Shown here one piece after another: positions 42,652-50,737 of a stretch of 50,914 nt of DNA; the stretch's first letter is position 1; every line of letters begins with the position of its first letter. The stretch is from Verrucomicrobiota bacterium (GTDB taxonomy: Bacteria; Verrucomicrobiota; Kiritimatiellia; UBA8416; JABMPJ01): NCBI GenBank assembly GCA_018648805.1, contig JABGQM010000032.1, positions 1-50,914 of the forward strand. The letters run 5' to 3'. The position numbers and the translations under genes are program-made. The notes under the pieces were generated by a model. The model was not told the origin of the DNA. It did no database searches and was given only the letters and a program-made list of their open reading frames with translations.

Positions 42652-44933
42652 TCCGCGTCCCTCGCCTCAAGCGCCGCCAGCTTGCTGCGGGCGGTGCTCA
42701 CTTGGCTGCTCTGCGGATAATTGAAGATGAGCTGGCGCAGTTTCTCTTTCGACATCTCGCTGTCGCCCATGCGGTAGGCGACCTTGGCCCAGAGCATGAG
42801 CATCTCGTCGAGAAAGGCGGCGTCGGGATAGTTGTCGAAGCAGTTTTCGAGCATAACGGCGGCCTGCGCAAAACTGCCCTTGTCGACGTAGTAGCGAACC
42901 ACCTTGCCGAGGGCGTCGGCCGCGTAGGAGCTTTCCGGGTAGGCCTCGAAGGTGCGGCGGTAGGCCTGCATGGCGCTGCCCAACTGGGCGAGGCGCGCTG
43001 ATTTGCCGCCCCACTGGCTGTTGTTCTGCTCGGCGGCTTTGGCAATCTCTTCGGCCTGCTTCTGGAGCGTCTCACCGATGCGATACTGCGCCTCGGCAGC
43101 CGAGATCGGGTTCTGCAGCTCGAGCACCTTTTCATAGATCAGCACCGCTTCACCGTACTGGCCCTTCTGGGCCAGGGAGCGACCGACCGTCATCAGGGCC
43201 CGGTCGGCCAGCACCGATTCGGGGTAGAGCCGGTTGAAGGCCAGACAGGTTTCGGTGGCGGCTTCGAAGTTGTCTTTGAGCAGCTCACCTTCCCATTTGA
43301 GCTTGAACGACTTCTCGACCAGCTCACCGGGCAGCTTGCTGCGGTCCATGATGATGGGGTCGACCTTCTTCAGCGCTTCGTTGGCCCGTTGCGCGGCGCG
43401 CTCTTCAAGGCCCATATCCTTGTAGACATCGCCCAACCCGATCAGGGCCTCGGCTTCGACCGAGCCCTTGCGCGCCTTGAGCAGCGACTCGAACACCACG
43501 AACTGCTCGGCGCTGACCCCCGAATGGACTTTGCCGCTGACCTTGACCCGCGCCTCGCTGGTGCGCGGCTCGTCACCGTAGAGGTGGACCTTGTCGGTGT
43601 AGCTCACGGCCAGCTCATCGAGTTCATCACAATGGAGAACGGCGTCATTGAGGTCGGGTGTCACGTCCTTCTCGAGCGGGGCCAGTTCGACCGTGCCGAT
43701 GAAAGCGCCGCTGCGAATCACCGGTGGGGCGCCTTTCTCGGTCAGGGTCACGGTGATGCGGTCACGTTCCTTCCACTTGTCTTCCTCGTCCTCATCGACC
43801 GCAAAGATATCCAGCGCATCCACAGAATCAGCCGCGGCCTCCTTGGCCTTCTGCTTGTAGAGCGAGCGCACCGTGACGGTCAGCGTCTCCGCGCCGGGTG
43901 TCTTGTCGAGATCGATATCGCGCAGGAGCAGCGCCTGGGGCTGACCCGGAAACGCCAGGTAGGCGGGGGTATCGTAGTCGCCCAGGAAGAAGCCGATGGT
44001 GCCGGTACTCACCGCACGTACCTTGCCGCTGCGCGGCACATCGCGCTTGCCGTCGAACGTGCTCTGGTCCACGTAGGTTGAGGTGATCGTATCGCCGCCC
44101 ATCATCTGCAGCTTGCCGTCGTTGGGCTTCGGCGTGCCGACTTCGGTAGGCACGGAGGCCAGCATCTCGTTCTTCTTGCCGGCGATCGGGACGGCGCTGA
44201 CGGTCTCCGAGTCGCCGCTGCTGACCGAGATCTTCGCCTTGACCGGAATGCCCAGCATGCGCATCACCGGTATGTCGTCATCCCAGACCTTGGCATAGAA
44301 GCGCTGACCGATCTCAACGCGGCCCAACTCTTCGCCGGTCTCTGCCACCTCGGTGCCAACCAGTGAGAGTGCATCGATCGCCTTGTTCCAGTTCTTCAGG
44401 TTGTAGTGGCTCTTGCCGATGTAGTAATGCGCCAGGTTGGCCCACTTGCTCTTGCCCGCCACTTCGGTCAGACGCCGGAACATGGGAAAGGCCGCCGCAT
44501 ACTGCCCGGCCTGGTACTGGGCGAAGCCGGCCTGGAACAGCGACTCCCGAAAGAGCTCCACCTCTTCCTCGGTCTGCTGTTCGCCCGGCTGCGGGGCCAG
44601 CACCCGGGTCAGCAGAACGAAATAGCTCAGGGAATCCTTCGGCTTGTTCTGGGCCAGGTAGTGCTTGCCCATCGCCATGTTGGCGCGATGCGCCAGCATC
44701 GAGCCCTGGTTGTCGCGCACCACGGTATTGAGCATCGCGATGCCGCGCTCGTACTGCTTGTACTCCATCAACTCCAGCGCCTTGTCGAGCAGGTGCTGGG
44801 CCTGACGATCAGCGGCATCGCCGGAACGCCCACGACCGGACTCCCGTTTGGCATCCTGGGCCCATGCTCCCCCCGCAATGACAGAGGCAGCCACGGCAAT
44901 CCGCGCCAACCATAAGATGTGTGTAACTCTCAT
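42648..44933 (-). CDS. Secreted TPR protein with central beta domains (761 aa), first gene of the giant-protein operon
   Basis: An exported protein with a signal peptide of about 25 residues (W-L-A-R-I-A-V-A-A-S-V-I-A-G-G-A-W-A). Residues 40-200 are TPR-like helices, including H-Y-Y-I-G-K-S-H-Y-N-L-K-N-W-N-K-A. Residues 210-470 are beta-rich and share text with the modules of the two giant proteins (V-S-S-G-D-S-E-T-V; D-I-D-L-D-K-T-P-G-A-E-T-L-T-V-T-V; a G-A-F-I-G-T-V-E-L terminus). Residues 475-755 are BamD/YbgF-like TPRs. The gene starts the chain: an AAGGG box lies upstream of the ATG, and its stop overlaps the 2618-aa gene by ATGA. The shared modules suggest the three proteins form one envelope assembly. 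The signal peptide does not derive from the F1 repeat. Confidence 0.82.
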   Translation of the reverse strand: MRVTHILWLARIAVAASVIAGGAWAQDAKRESGRGRSGDAADRQAQHLLDKALELMEYKQYERGIAMLNTVVRDNQGSMLAHRANMAMGKHYLAQNKPKDSLSYFVLLTRVLAPQPGEQQTEEEVELFRESLFQAGFAQYQAGQYAAAFPMFRRLTEVAGKSKWANLAHYYIGKSHYNLKNWNKAIDALSLVGTEVAETGEELGRVEIGQRFYAKVWDDDIPVMRMLGIPVKAKISVSSGDSETVSAVPIAGKKNEMLASVPTEVGTPKPNDGKLQMMGGDTITSTYVDQSTFDGKRDVPRSGKVRAVSTGTIGFFLGDYDTPAYLAFPGQPQALLLRDIDLDKTPGAETLTVTVRSLYKQKAKEAAADSVDALDIFAVDEDEEDKWKERDRITVTLTEKGAPPVIRSGAFIGTVELAPLEKDVTPDLNDAVLHCDELDELAVSYTDKVHLYGDEPRTSEARVKVSGKVHSGVSAEQFVVFESLLKARKGSVEAEALIGLGDVYKDMGLEERAAQRANEALKKVDPIIMDRSKLPGELVEKSFKLKWEGELLKDNFEAATETCLAFNRLYPESVLADRALMTVGRSLAQKGQYGEAVLIYEKVLELQNPISAAEAQYRIGETLQKQAEEIAKAAEQNNSQWGGKSARLAQLGSAMQAYRRTFEAYPESSYAADALGKVVRYYVDKGSFAQAAVMLENCFDNYPDAAFLDEMLMLWAKVAYRMGDSEMSKEKLRQLIFNYPQSSQVSTARSKLAALEARDAE

Positions 44934-45195
44934 ATCTCACAATCCCTTCTCCGCAGCGAGAAACAGGTCACCCGCAGAATACGTCGCTACGCACCACCGC
45001 CATAACAGGAAAGACGCCTCACACTGGACACCAGAATAGTAGCTGTCGGTAACATCCCCAACAAGTGCCATTACGCGACACGCGCCTAGTACCTTTGCGA
45101 CACGCGCGTGCCCGGGCAGCAGAGTCAGGAATGGCGCTGAGGGGAGACGAAGGTGCTCGATTAAGTAGCACGACGAAGTACGGAACGCCCCGTCA
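44934..45195. other. Intergenic region with presumed promoter of the giant-protein operon
   Basis: These 262 bases lie between the GH-D gene stop and the start of the giant-protein operon, both on minus. A direct repeat GCGACACGCGC occurs at 45075-45085 and 45097-45107, 22 bases apart, so two helical turns. It may be a regulator site. I see no confident -35/-10 pair. A solitary F1 arm lies at 45146-45180. Confidence 0.4.
45146..45180 (+). repeat. Solitary F1 arm in opposite orientation
   Basis: Thirty-five bases with the F1 unit pattern (GACGAAGGTGC, TCGATTAAGTAGC, ACGACGAAGTA). Its partner arm is missing. Read on the plus strand in the coding phase it still gives D-E-G-A-R-L-S-S-T-T-K-Y, close to the peptide encoded by the other copies. 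Confidence 0.7.
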
Positions 45196-47118
45196 CTACT
45201 CAGCCACGAATACCACCACTTCCCACGGCTGTAGGGCTAGTTCAATCGGCCGACCGACGTCTACCGCTCCCTGGGGTAACTTGCACGCCGGGGCATAGAC
45301 GCGGCTCAACGTCATCGGCGCGTCAATACCCTCGGGAAATTCAAAGGCATCGCGCAGCGTCAGCGTGAACGTTCTCGGTTCATCGGATGGATTGCGCAGC
45401 GTCACAATGCCCTTGCCGGGTTGCCAGGCGGCCCAACCATAGGTCTCGGCATGCTCGGGGTTGCCTCCGATCCAGTGGGTATCAATGAGCGTGCCGGCAT
45501 TTGCACGCCCCCAGTTTGCGGCCTCGGCAATGGTGTCGAGCATGGCGTCGGTCGCAATATGCGGCGAGACGTAGAGCTCCTGCAGACAGGTACCGGAACC
45601 AAAGAAGGTCCACGCCTCGTCGGCCAGTGACTTCTCGTCGAAGGCCATTCCCGCCGGTGCCCGGCGATCACCAATCAGGATCCCGTGCAGCATCAACGAG
45701 TTGATCGGGTAGAGTGGCCCAGCCTTCACAACACGGTTGTGGGTAAACATATCCCGGTAGGTGATCCATTGCTGACGAGTGTCCCCTGCCCCGTGGTGGC
45801 CGGTGTCACCGCCCTGACGCCAGATCGAGTCGGCATAGAGTAGCCAGTAAGGGCTGGCCCAGGTACCGCACGTCGCACTGATATAGACATCCTCCATCTC
45901 TTCGCGTAGTTCCTTGGAAAGGGCAAGGACCCCGTTGATATCATCAGAGAGTTTTACGTCGTTGCCGGTTGCCTGACCCCCATCACCCATTCCATCGAAT
46001 TTGAAGAAGATCACGCCATTGTCGCGCATCATCCTGATGCAGGCTTCCCGAAAGGCCTTCGCATAACGGGGCCCGCCTGTGGCAAAGCCGGTCTCATTGG
46101 TCTCATATCCCTGGGACTCGCCGTAGGCGACACGCGCCTCCTTGGCATAGGCATACCCGCCGTTGGGAGAGAGCCAGACGCCTTGAGCAATGCCATACTC
46201 TTCGGCAACGGTCACCAGATTGCGAAAGCCGTCTGGAAAAGCTGAATTGAACTCCCAGAGCGAGTTCTTGTAATCATCCCATCCATCATCCCACACCACC
46301 GCATCCACCACGACCTTGCGCTTCTGCACCAGCTCCTTGCCATAGTAGTGAATGGCATCGATGCACGCCTCTTCGGTCATGCGCTCCTCGAGCGGACGCC
46401 CCAGCCAGACGTCATACCAGTTGTTGTACTGCAGGTGGGGGCGATAGGGATGGGCGCGGCGCCGGTCGATGTAGTAGGCAAAGCCGCGCCGCAACTGATT
46501 GCCCGGGGTCACGCCGATGCTGCAGCTGTGCTCCCAGGAGGCCCCCGCCTTGAGTACATTGCTCTGGGGAAGCGAGCATTGCACCAGACCGTCCTCGCCA
46601 ACCACGTTCCTGGCTAAGGGGTTCTCCACGCCCATGAAAACAGTCTCGCAGACGACCACGGAGCCCTGCACCTCCCCCATCTGCTCAGCCCCCGGCAGGG
46701 GTGAGTTGAAGAAATTCAGGTTGCTGATGGCAGTGTCCCGCGAGGCCGTGACCCGCAGCGTCTGAATCACCGCATTCATCTCATTTTCAAGCGAGACAGA
46801 AAGAGAGATACTCAGCCCCGACGCCTCATCATCACAACACGCCATCAGGGCGTTCGCTGCCACTCGGATAGTGAGGGAGCAGTCGCACATGTCGATGATG
46901 CGTCCACTCTCCAGCACCACCTGGGGTAAGAAGCCACTATCGATCTCTACAACCTGCGAGGTATGCAGGTTCTCAATGCGCAGGCCGGTTAAGCCATGAG
47001 CACCCCGCTGCCAGGAGCAGCGCATGGCACTGTTTTCCAGAAGCGCACATTGCTCAGTGAGGGAGGCAACCGCTGCCCCCGGGGTCTGGCGTGCTGGATA
47101 AGTCAGCTTTATTGGCAT
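45196..47118 (-). CDS. Clan GH-D (GH36-like) glycoside hydrolase
   Basis: A 640-residue enzyme without signal peptide. I use the ATG at 47118, preceded by AAAGAG six bases upstream; a TTG at 47133 is the alternative. The first 230 residues are a beta-sandwich domain as in GH36-type alpha-galactosidases. The TIM-barrel part holds V-V-W-D-D-G-W-D-D-Y-K, F-F-K-F-D-G-M-G with Asp375 as the likely nucleophile (pattern K-x-D of clan GH-D), and S-I-W-R-Q-G-G-D-T-G, which could hold the acid/base Asp. The C terminus is a beta domain ending P-W-E-V-V-V-F. The substrate is likely an alpha-galactoside or related alpha-glycoside, but this subgroup is divergent. It faces the yjjJ-like gene divergently. 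Confidence 0.75.
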   Translation of the reverse strand: MPIKLTYPARQTPGAAVASLTEQCALLENSAMRCSWQRGAHGLTGLRIENLHTSQVVEIDSGFLPQVVLESGRIIDMCDCSLTIRVAANALMACCDDEASGLSISLSVSLENEMNAVIQTLRVTASRDTAISNLNFFNSPLPGAEQMGEVQGSVVVCETVFMGVENPLARNVVGEDGLVQCSLPQSNVLKAGASWEHSCSIGVTPGNQLRRGFAYYIDRRRAHPYRPHLQYNNWYDVWLGRPLEERMTEEACIDAIHYYGKELVQKRKVVVDAVVWDDGWDDYKNSLWEFNSAFPDGFRNLVTVAEEYGIAQGVWLSPNGGYAYAKEARVAYGESQGYETNETGFATGGPRYAKAFREACIRMMRDNGVIFFKFDGMGDGGQATGNDVKLSDDINGVLALSKELREEMEDVYISATCGTWASPYWLLYADSIWRQGGDTGHHGAGDTRQQWITYRDMFTHNRVVKAGPLYPINSLMLHGILIGDRRAPAGMAFDEKSLADEAWTFFGSGTCLQELYVSPHIATDAMLDTIAEAANWGRANAGTLIDTHWIGGNPEHAETYGWAAWQPGKGIVTLRNPSDEPRTFTLTLRDAFEFPEGIDAPMTLSRVYAPACKLPQGAVDVGRPIELALQPWEVVVFVAE

Positions 47119-47461
47119 ATCAGTCTCTTTCAAAGTTCAGTCTGGTTCGGATCTTCAGCGAAAGCGTGCGTTTAAGGTCTGAATTTCATTGAGGAAGAGC
47201 AGCTCCGGGGGCCAACTCCCGGAGAAAAGTTTCACACAGCAGACAGAGCAAACGAAGACAAATGATACCCGCGTCGCCATTTCGGCAGCATAAATGGCGA
47301 CATGGGTACAATAATCACCTCCAGAGACGCACGACTGAAAGCATGCAACAACCGCGCCTATAGTATCTATTCATAACCCATTCACTTCACACCATCCACT
47401 ATCCCTAACATGCTCTCATATTGTGCTTTACTATGCATGAATCTATTGACACTATCTATTC
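47119..47461. other. Divergent promoter region between GH-D enzyme and YjjJ-like gene
   Basis: About 340 bases without a gene, AT-richer than its surroundings. The word ATCTATTCAT occurs at 47366-47375 and again at 47454-47463 next to the YjjJ ATG, which is itself inside the palindrome ATTCATGAAT (47458-47467). A TTGACA lies at 47446-47451. No ribosome binding site precedes the ATG, so the transcript may be leaderless. These repeats are candidates for autoregulatory sites. Confidence 0.4.
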
Positions 47462-48844
47462 ATGAATACGCATTCAGGTCCCCTGCAGTCAGAACTGAGA
47501 CGACGCGGCATCTTGACTCGCCGCGAGCTTCAGCTGGCCCTGGGAGTGAGTCAGCCCACCCTTTCGAGGACACTGTCCGAGCTGGGAAGCCATCGCATTG
47601 TCCGGATTGGCCGTGCCCGATCCACACGCTATGGTCTCAGGCGTGACGTCCTTGGCCTTGGGTCAGAGTGGCCGCTATACCAGATCCGTAGCGATGGCAG
47701 CGTGGAGATCGTTGGGCAGCTCCATGCTCTTGAAGGCGGTCAATGGTATCTGCACCAGGCCTCAGGCTGGAAAGCACTACGAGGCGATGAATTCAGTGAC
47801 GGAATCTATCCGGACCTGCCATGGTTTCTTCAGGATCTTCGTCCACGGGGCTTCCTCGGCCGAATGCTGGCACGCCGTCTTGCGGCTGAGCTTGGGACGC
47901 CGCAAGACCCTCGCGACTGGAGCAGCGATGATATCGTCCACTTTCTGCTTGTGCTGGGCAGCGACCTTTCCGGCGGCTTCGTGTTGGGTCGACGCGCTCT
48001 GGAGACCGCACAGCGCAACGCCGTGGAAGCTGGCGATGTGATTGACGCGACCGATAGGGCCCAGGCCTATCCGGCTTTTGCGGATGCATGCATGGGCGGC
48101 GACATGCCGGGCTCATCTGCGGCTGGGGAGCAGCCAAAGTTCACCGCCAGAGTGAGGGGGGACAATGGGGCCGTACAATCCGTCATCGTTAAGTTCAGCG
48201 GCAGAGGCGGCCGGCCTGAAGATCAGCGATGGGCAGATCTCCTCATCGCTGAGAGCGTAGCGAACCGCATGCTACTTGAGGCAGGGATCCCGTGTGCAGC
48301 CACAACAATTCTGCGGGCCGATAACCGTTGTTTTCTCGAATCCGTGCGCTTTGACCGGACTGCCGCGGGCGGGAGGCATGGGCTCGTCACACTTGAGGCG
48401 TTCGACAGCGCGTTCTTCGGCGCCCTTGAGACCCCCTGGCTGGATGCCGCTGAGCGTTACCAGCGTACGGAGTGGCTGTCCGACAGGGATGCGGCTAGAC
48501 TGGCAATGATCTGGTGGTTTGGAAATCTCATTGGCAACACGGACATGCATTATGGCAATGCCAGCCTGTTTCTGGACGTTGATCGCCCGCTTGGGCTGGC
48601 CCCAGTCTATGACATGGTCCCCATGCATTATCGGCCCGGCATTGAGGGACATCTGCCGGACAGCCCCGTATCCCCTGCCCCGCCACCACCAGAGGCACTG
48701 CCTGCCTGGAAAGAGGCCGCACGCTCGGCGGGTTCATTCTGGGCTGCACTCTCTGATCACAGCCTGATCTCGCCGCCCTTCCAACGCATTGCCCATACAA
48801 ACGCAGCAGTCGTTGAAGAGCTCGGCAGGCGGTTCGCCGTCTAA
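47462..48844 (+). CDS. yjjJ: HipA-family serine/threonine kinase, YjjJ type with fused winged helix
   Basis: A 460-residue protein. Residues about 5-60 form a winged helix (L-T-R-R-E-L-Q-L-A-L-G-V-S-Q-P-T-L-S-R-T-L) that resembles the fused DNA-binding domain of Escherichia coli YjjJ, replacing a separate HipB antitoxin. The HipA kinase follows: Gly-rich loop S-S-A-A-G-E-Q-P-K-F (about 219-228), catalytic I-G-N-T-D-M-H-Y-G-N with Asp361 as base and Asn366, and the metal-binding Asp384 in V-Y-D-M-V-P. The 23-residue spacing between the two Asp matches E. coli HipA. Key kinase residues are all present, so it should be active; HipA kinases phosphorylate tRNA synthetases or other translation factors. 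No separate antitoxin gene is next to it. It is probably autoregulated through the fused domain. Confidence 0.9.
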   Translation: MNTHSGPLQSELRRRGILTRRELQLALGVSQPTLSRTLSELGSHRIVRIGRARSTRYGLRRDVLGLGSEWPLYQIRSDGSVEIVGQLHALEGGQWYLHQASGWKALRGDEFSDGIYPDLPWFLQDLRPRGFLGRMLARRLAAELGTPQDPRDWSSDDIVHFLLVLGSDLSGGFVLGRRALETAQRNAVEAGDVIDATDRAQAYPAFADACMGGDMPGSSAAGEQPKFTARVRGDNGAVQSVIVKFSGRGGRPEDQRWADLLIAESVANRMLLEAGIPCAATTILRADNRCFLESVRFDRTAAGGRHGLVTLEAFDSAFFGALETPWLDAAERYQRTEWLSDRDAARLAMIWWFGNLIGNTDMHYGNASLFLDVDRPLGLAPVYDMVPMHYRPGIEGHLPDSPVSPAPPPPEALPAWKEAARSAGSFWAALSDHSLISPPFQRIAHTNAAVVEELGRRFAV

Positions 48845-48882
48845 TCAGAATCAAGGCTGTGGGTTGGAGGTCGTTCGCAGGT

Positions 48883-50484
48883 TCACTTCATCGCGCCAAA
48901 GTGCGGCGTGTCCGCGGGGTCACAGTAGAGTGGCATGGGGCTCCCCAGGCCGCCATTACCCGGCCCCCCCGGCATCCGCTTCCGGTCACCGACCACCGGT
49001 AGGTTGCGGTACTGCTGGGTCGAGCGGACCCGCATACTGTGGTGGGCGAGTTGCTCAAACATGCGCAAGCGAACATCGGCGCAGCTGGGGTCGCTATAGC
49101 GGTTCACCTGCTCCTGCGGATCCTCACGCAGGTTGATCAGTTGGTTTTGAGAATTTCTATCGTCGAAGATCGTTAGCCGCCAGCCATCGGCACTGACCAC
49201 GCTCTCCACCGCATCGATGGCAATCTGGACCGAGTCCCACGTATCAGAGGAGGCGCCCGTGTCGCAGGTTTCGGCAACACTCTTGCCTTCAACAGGTGGA
49301 CGATTTGCTTGCGGGATCGATGCCCAGTCACAGAAGGTGGGAAACAGGTCCAGCGTGCAGGTGAGCTGATTGCTCACCTGAGCGGAAACGCCAGCGCCTG
49401 CCACAATCAGGGGACAACGAATCCCGGCGTCATAGGGGATCCATCCCTTACAGATGAGCTGGTGATCCCCCAGCGCCTCGCCATGATCGGTCGAGAACAC
49501 CAGAATCGTATTCTCCCAGAGGTCATTCGCTTCCAAATAGGCGGCAATGCGCGCAATCTGGTCATCAATGAATTTGATCGATCCATGATAGTGGGCGCGC
49601 AACGTCTTGATCGTTTCTATGTTCTCGGCGAAGGGCTTGAATCCCAACCAGGATTGGGCCTCGTCAAAAAGAGCATTCCCCTCCGCTTTCCAGGCGGCCG
49701 GAATGGGTTCGGGCATATCCTCGGGGTCGAACATGGTGTCATAGGGTTTGGGCGGATCGTAGGGGTCGTGGGGATCCACATAGGAAACCACGCACATAAA
49801 GGGCTGGTCTGGATCCTCCTCCCGGCGACGCGTCATATAGTCGAGCGCCAGATCCGTAATCCAAGTGGTCTGATGACATTCGGCCGGCAGCGGCGACGTG
49901 TAGACCTGATCCCACGGCGATGCCGTGCGCAGCGGATCGAGGATCTCCCGACGCACCTCCTGCACATACTCATTCTCGTAGCGTTCATCGGGCAGCGGCG
50001 TGTGCATCTTGGGCTCGTGCCAGGCCACCGCCAGCGCTGCATCGAAGTGCTCGGGGTGATGGGTGCGGATCCACTCCGTATACGCCCCCCACTTGGGGTC
50101 TTCGGTAATCACGCTCTCATCGAACCCGAGGTGACTGAAGTCGGCCGGATGCGGCAGCGGCATGGGGCATTGATGGAACTTGCCAAAGCCCCCGGTATGA
50201 TAGCCATGATACTTGAGTACCTGCGCGTAGGTCGGGGTATCACTGTTGAGGGTGAAGTTATTGCCTATCATCCCATTGACCACCGAGGAGCGCCCCGTGA
50301 GCATGACCGCCCGGTTTGGGGTACAAACCGGGGACGATGCGTAATAGCGGTCGAACCGGGTCCCCTTCGCGGCAATCGCATCCAGCGCTGGGGTCGACGG
50401 CACCCCACTGCCGTAGCAGTTGAGGTGCTTGGCCCCTAGCTGGTCGGCCGTGATAAAGACGATGTTCGGTGATCGTGATTTCAT
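48883..50484 (-). CDS. Type I sulfatase
   Basis: A 533-residue formylglycine-dependent sulfatase. The N terminus P-N-I-V-F-I-T-A-D-Q-L-G supplies the metal-binding Asp, and the maturation motif is C-T-P-N-R at Cys54-Arg58 (C-x-P-x-R), so Cys54 should become formylglycine. Further family blocks are H-G-Y-H-T-G-G-F-G-K, V-D-P-H-D-P-Y-D-P-P and V-F-S-T-D-H-G-E-A-L-G-D-H, which completes the metal site. No signal peptide is seen, unlike most polysaccharide sulfatases of this phylum; it may act in the cytoplasm or use a start I cannot see. No maturase (anSME) is in the window. The substrate is probably a sulfated sugar. The gene stands alone; the start region has a partial copy 238 bases upstream. 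Confidence 0.9.
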   Translation of the reverse strand: MKSRSPNIVFITADQLGAKHLNCYGSGVPSTPALDAIAAKGTRFDRYYASSPVCTPNRAVMLTGRSSVVNGMIGNNFTLNSDTPTYAQVLKYHGYHTGGFGKFHQCPMPLPHPADFSHLGFDESVITEDPKWGAYTEWIRTHHPEHFDAALAVAWHEPKMHTPLPDERYENEYVQEVRREILDPLRTASPWDQVYTSPLPAECHQTTWITDLALDYMTRRREEDPDQPFMCVVSYVDPHDPYDPPKPYDTMFDPEDMPEPIPAAWKAEGNALFDEAQSWLGFKPFAENIETIKTLRAHYHGSIKFIDDQIARIAAYLEANDLWENTILVFSTDHGEALGDHQLICKGWIPYDAGIRCPLIVAGAGVSAQVSNQLTCTLDLFPTFCDWASIPQANRPPVEGKSVAETCDTGASSDTWDSVQIAIDAVESVVSADGWRLTIFDDRNSQNQLINLREDPQEQVNRYSDPSCADVRLRMFEQLAHHSMRVRSTQQYRNLPVVGDRKRMPGGPGNGGLGSPMPLYCDPADTPHFGAMK

Positions 50485-50611
50485 TTCACTACCATCCCAT
50501 TAGCCATGATGTCATGTCACAAACACTCGCATTTTCTAACGTTTCCGGTATTGCAAGCCCAAGCGGCATTCGACAATTCTCCGAAACCAAACAGGCGACC
50601 CGCCGAATACT

Positions 50612-50686
50612 ACACCTTGTCGCGCACCTTGTCGCGCACCAGGTTCAATTCGATTATGGTGCGCGACAAGGTGTGCGACAAAGTGT
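50612..50686. repeat. Hairpin repeat family F5
   Basis: The left arm has CACCTTGTCGCG twice in tandem (50612-50640). The right arm (50658-50686) is the complement with two changes. The stem is 29 bp with a 17-base loop. The design, two tandem 12-base units opposite their complements, is like F1 (13-base units) and F3 (about 12). Confidence 0.85.
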
Positions 50687-50702
50687 TGGTTCCCATTCAC
50701 TG

Positions 50703-50737
50703 TGGGACGCTACTGATTTCATTTCACTAGCGTCCCA
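50703..50737. repeat. Perfect 10-bp inverted repeat with duplicated sulfatase-start sequence in its loop
   Basis: TGGGACGCTA (50703-50712) and TAGCGTCCCA (50728-50737) enclose TGATTTCATTTCAC. The loop and right arm match the start of the sulfatase gene (50476-50503) at about 25 of 28 positions, including its ATG codon on the minus strand. Confidence 0.65.

Noticed and set aside
49309..50439. A 376-codon plus-strand frame
   Set aside because: Antisense to the sulfatase, which has complete catalytic motifs in the other direction.
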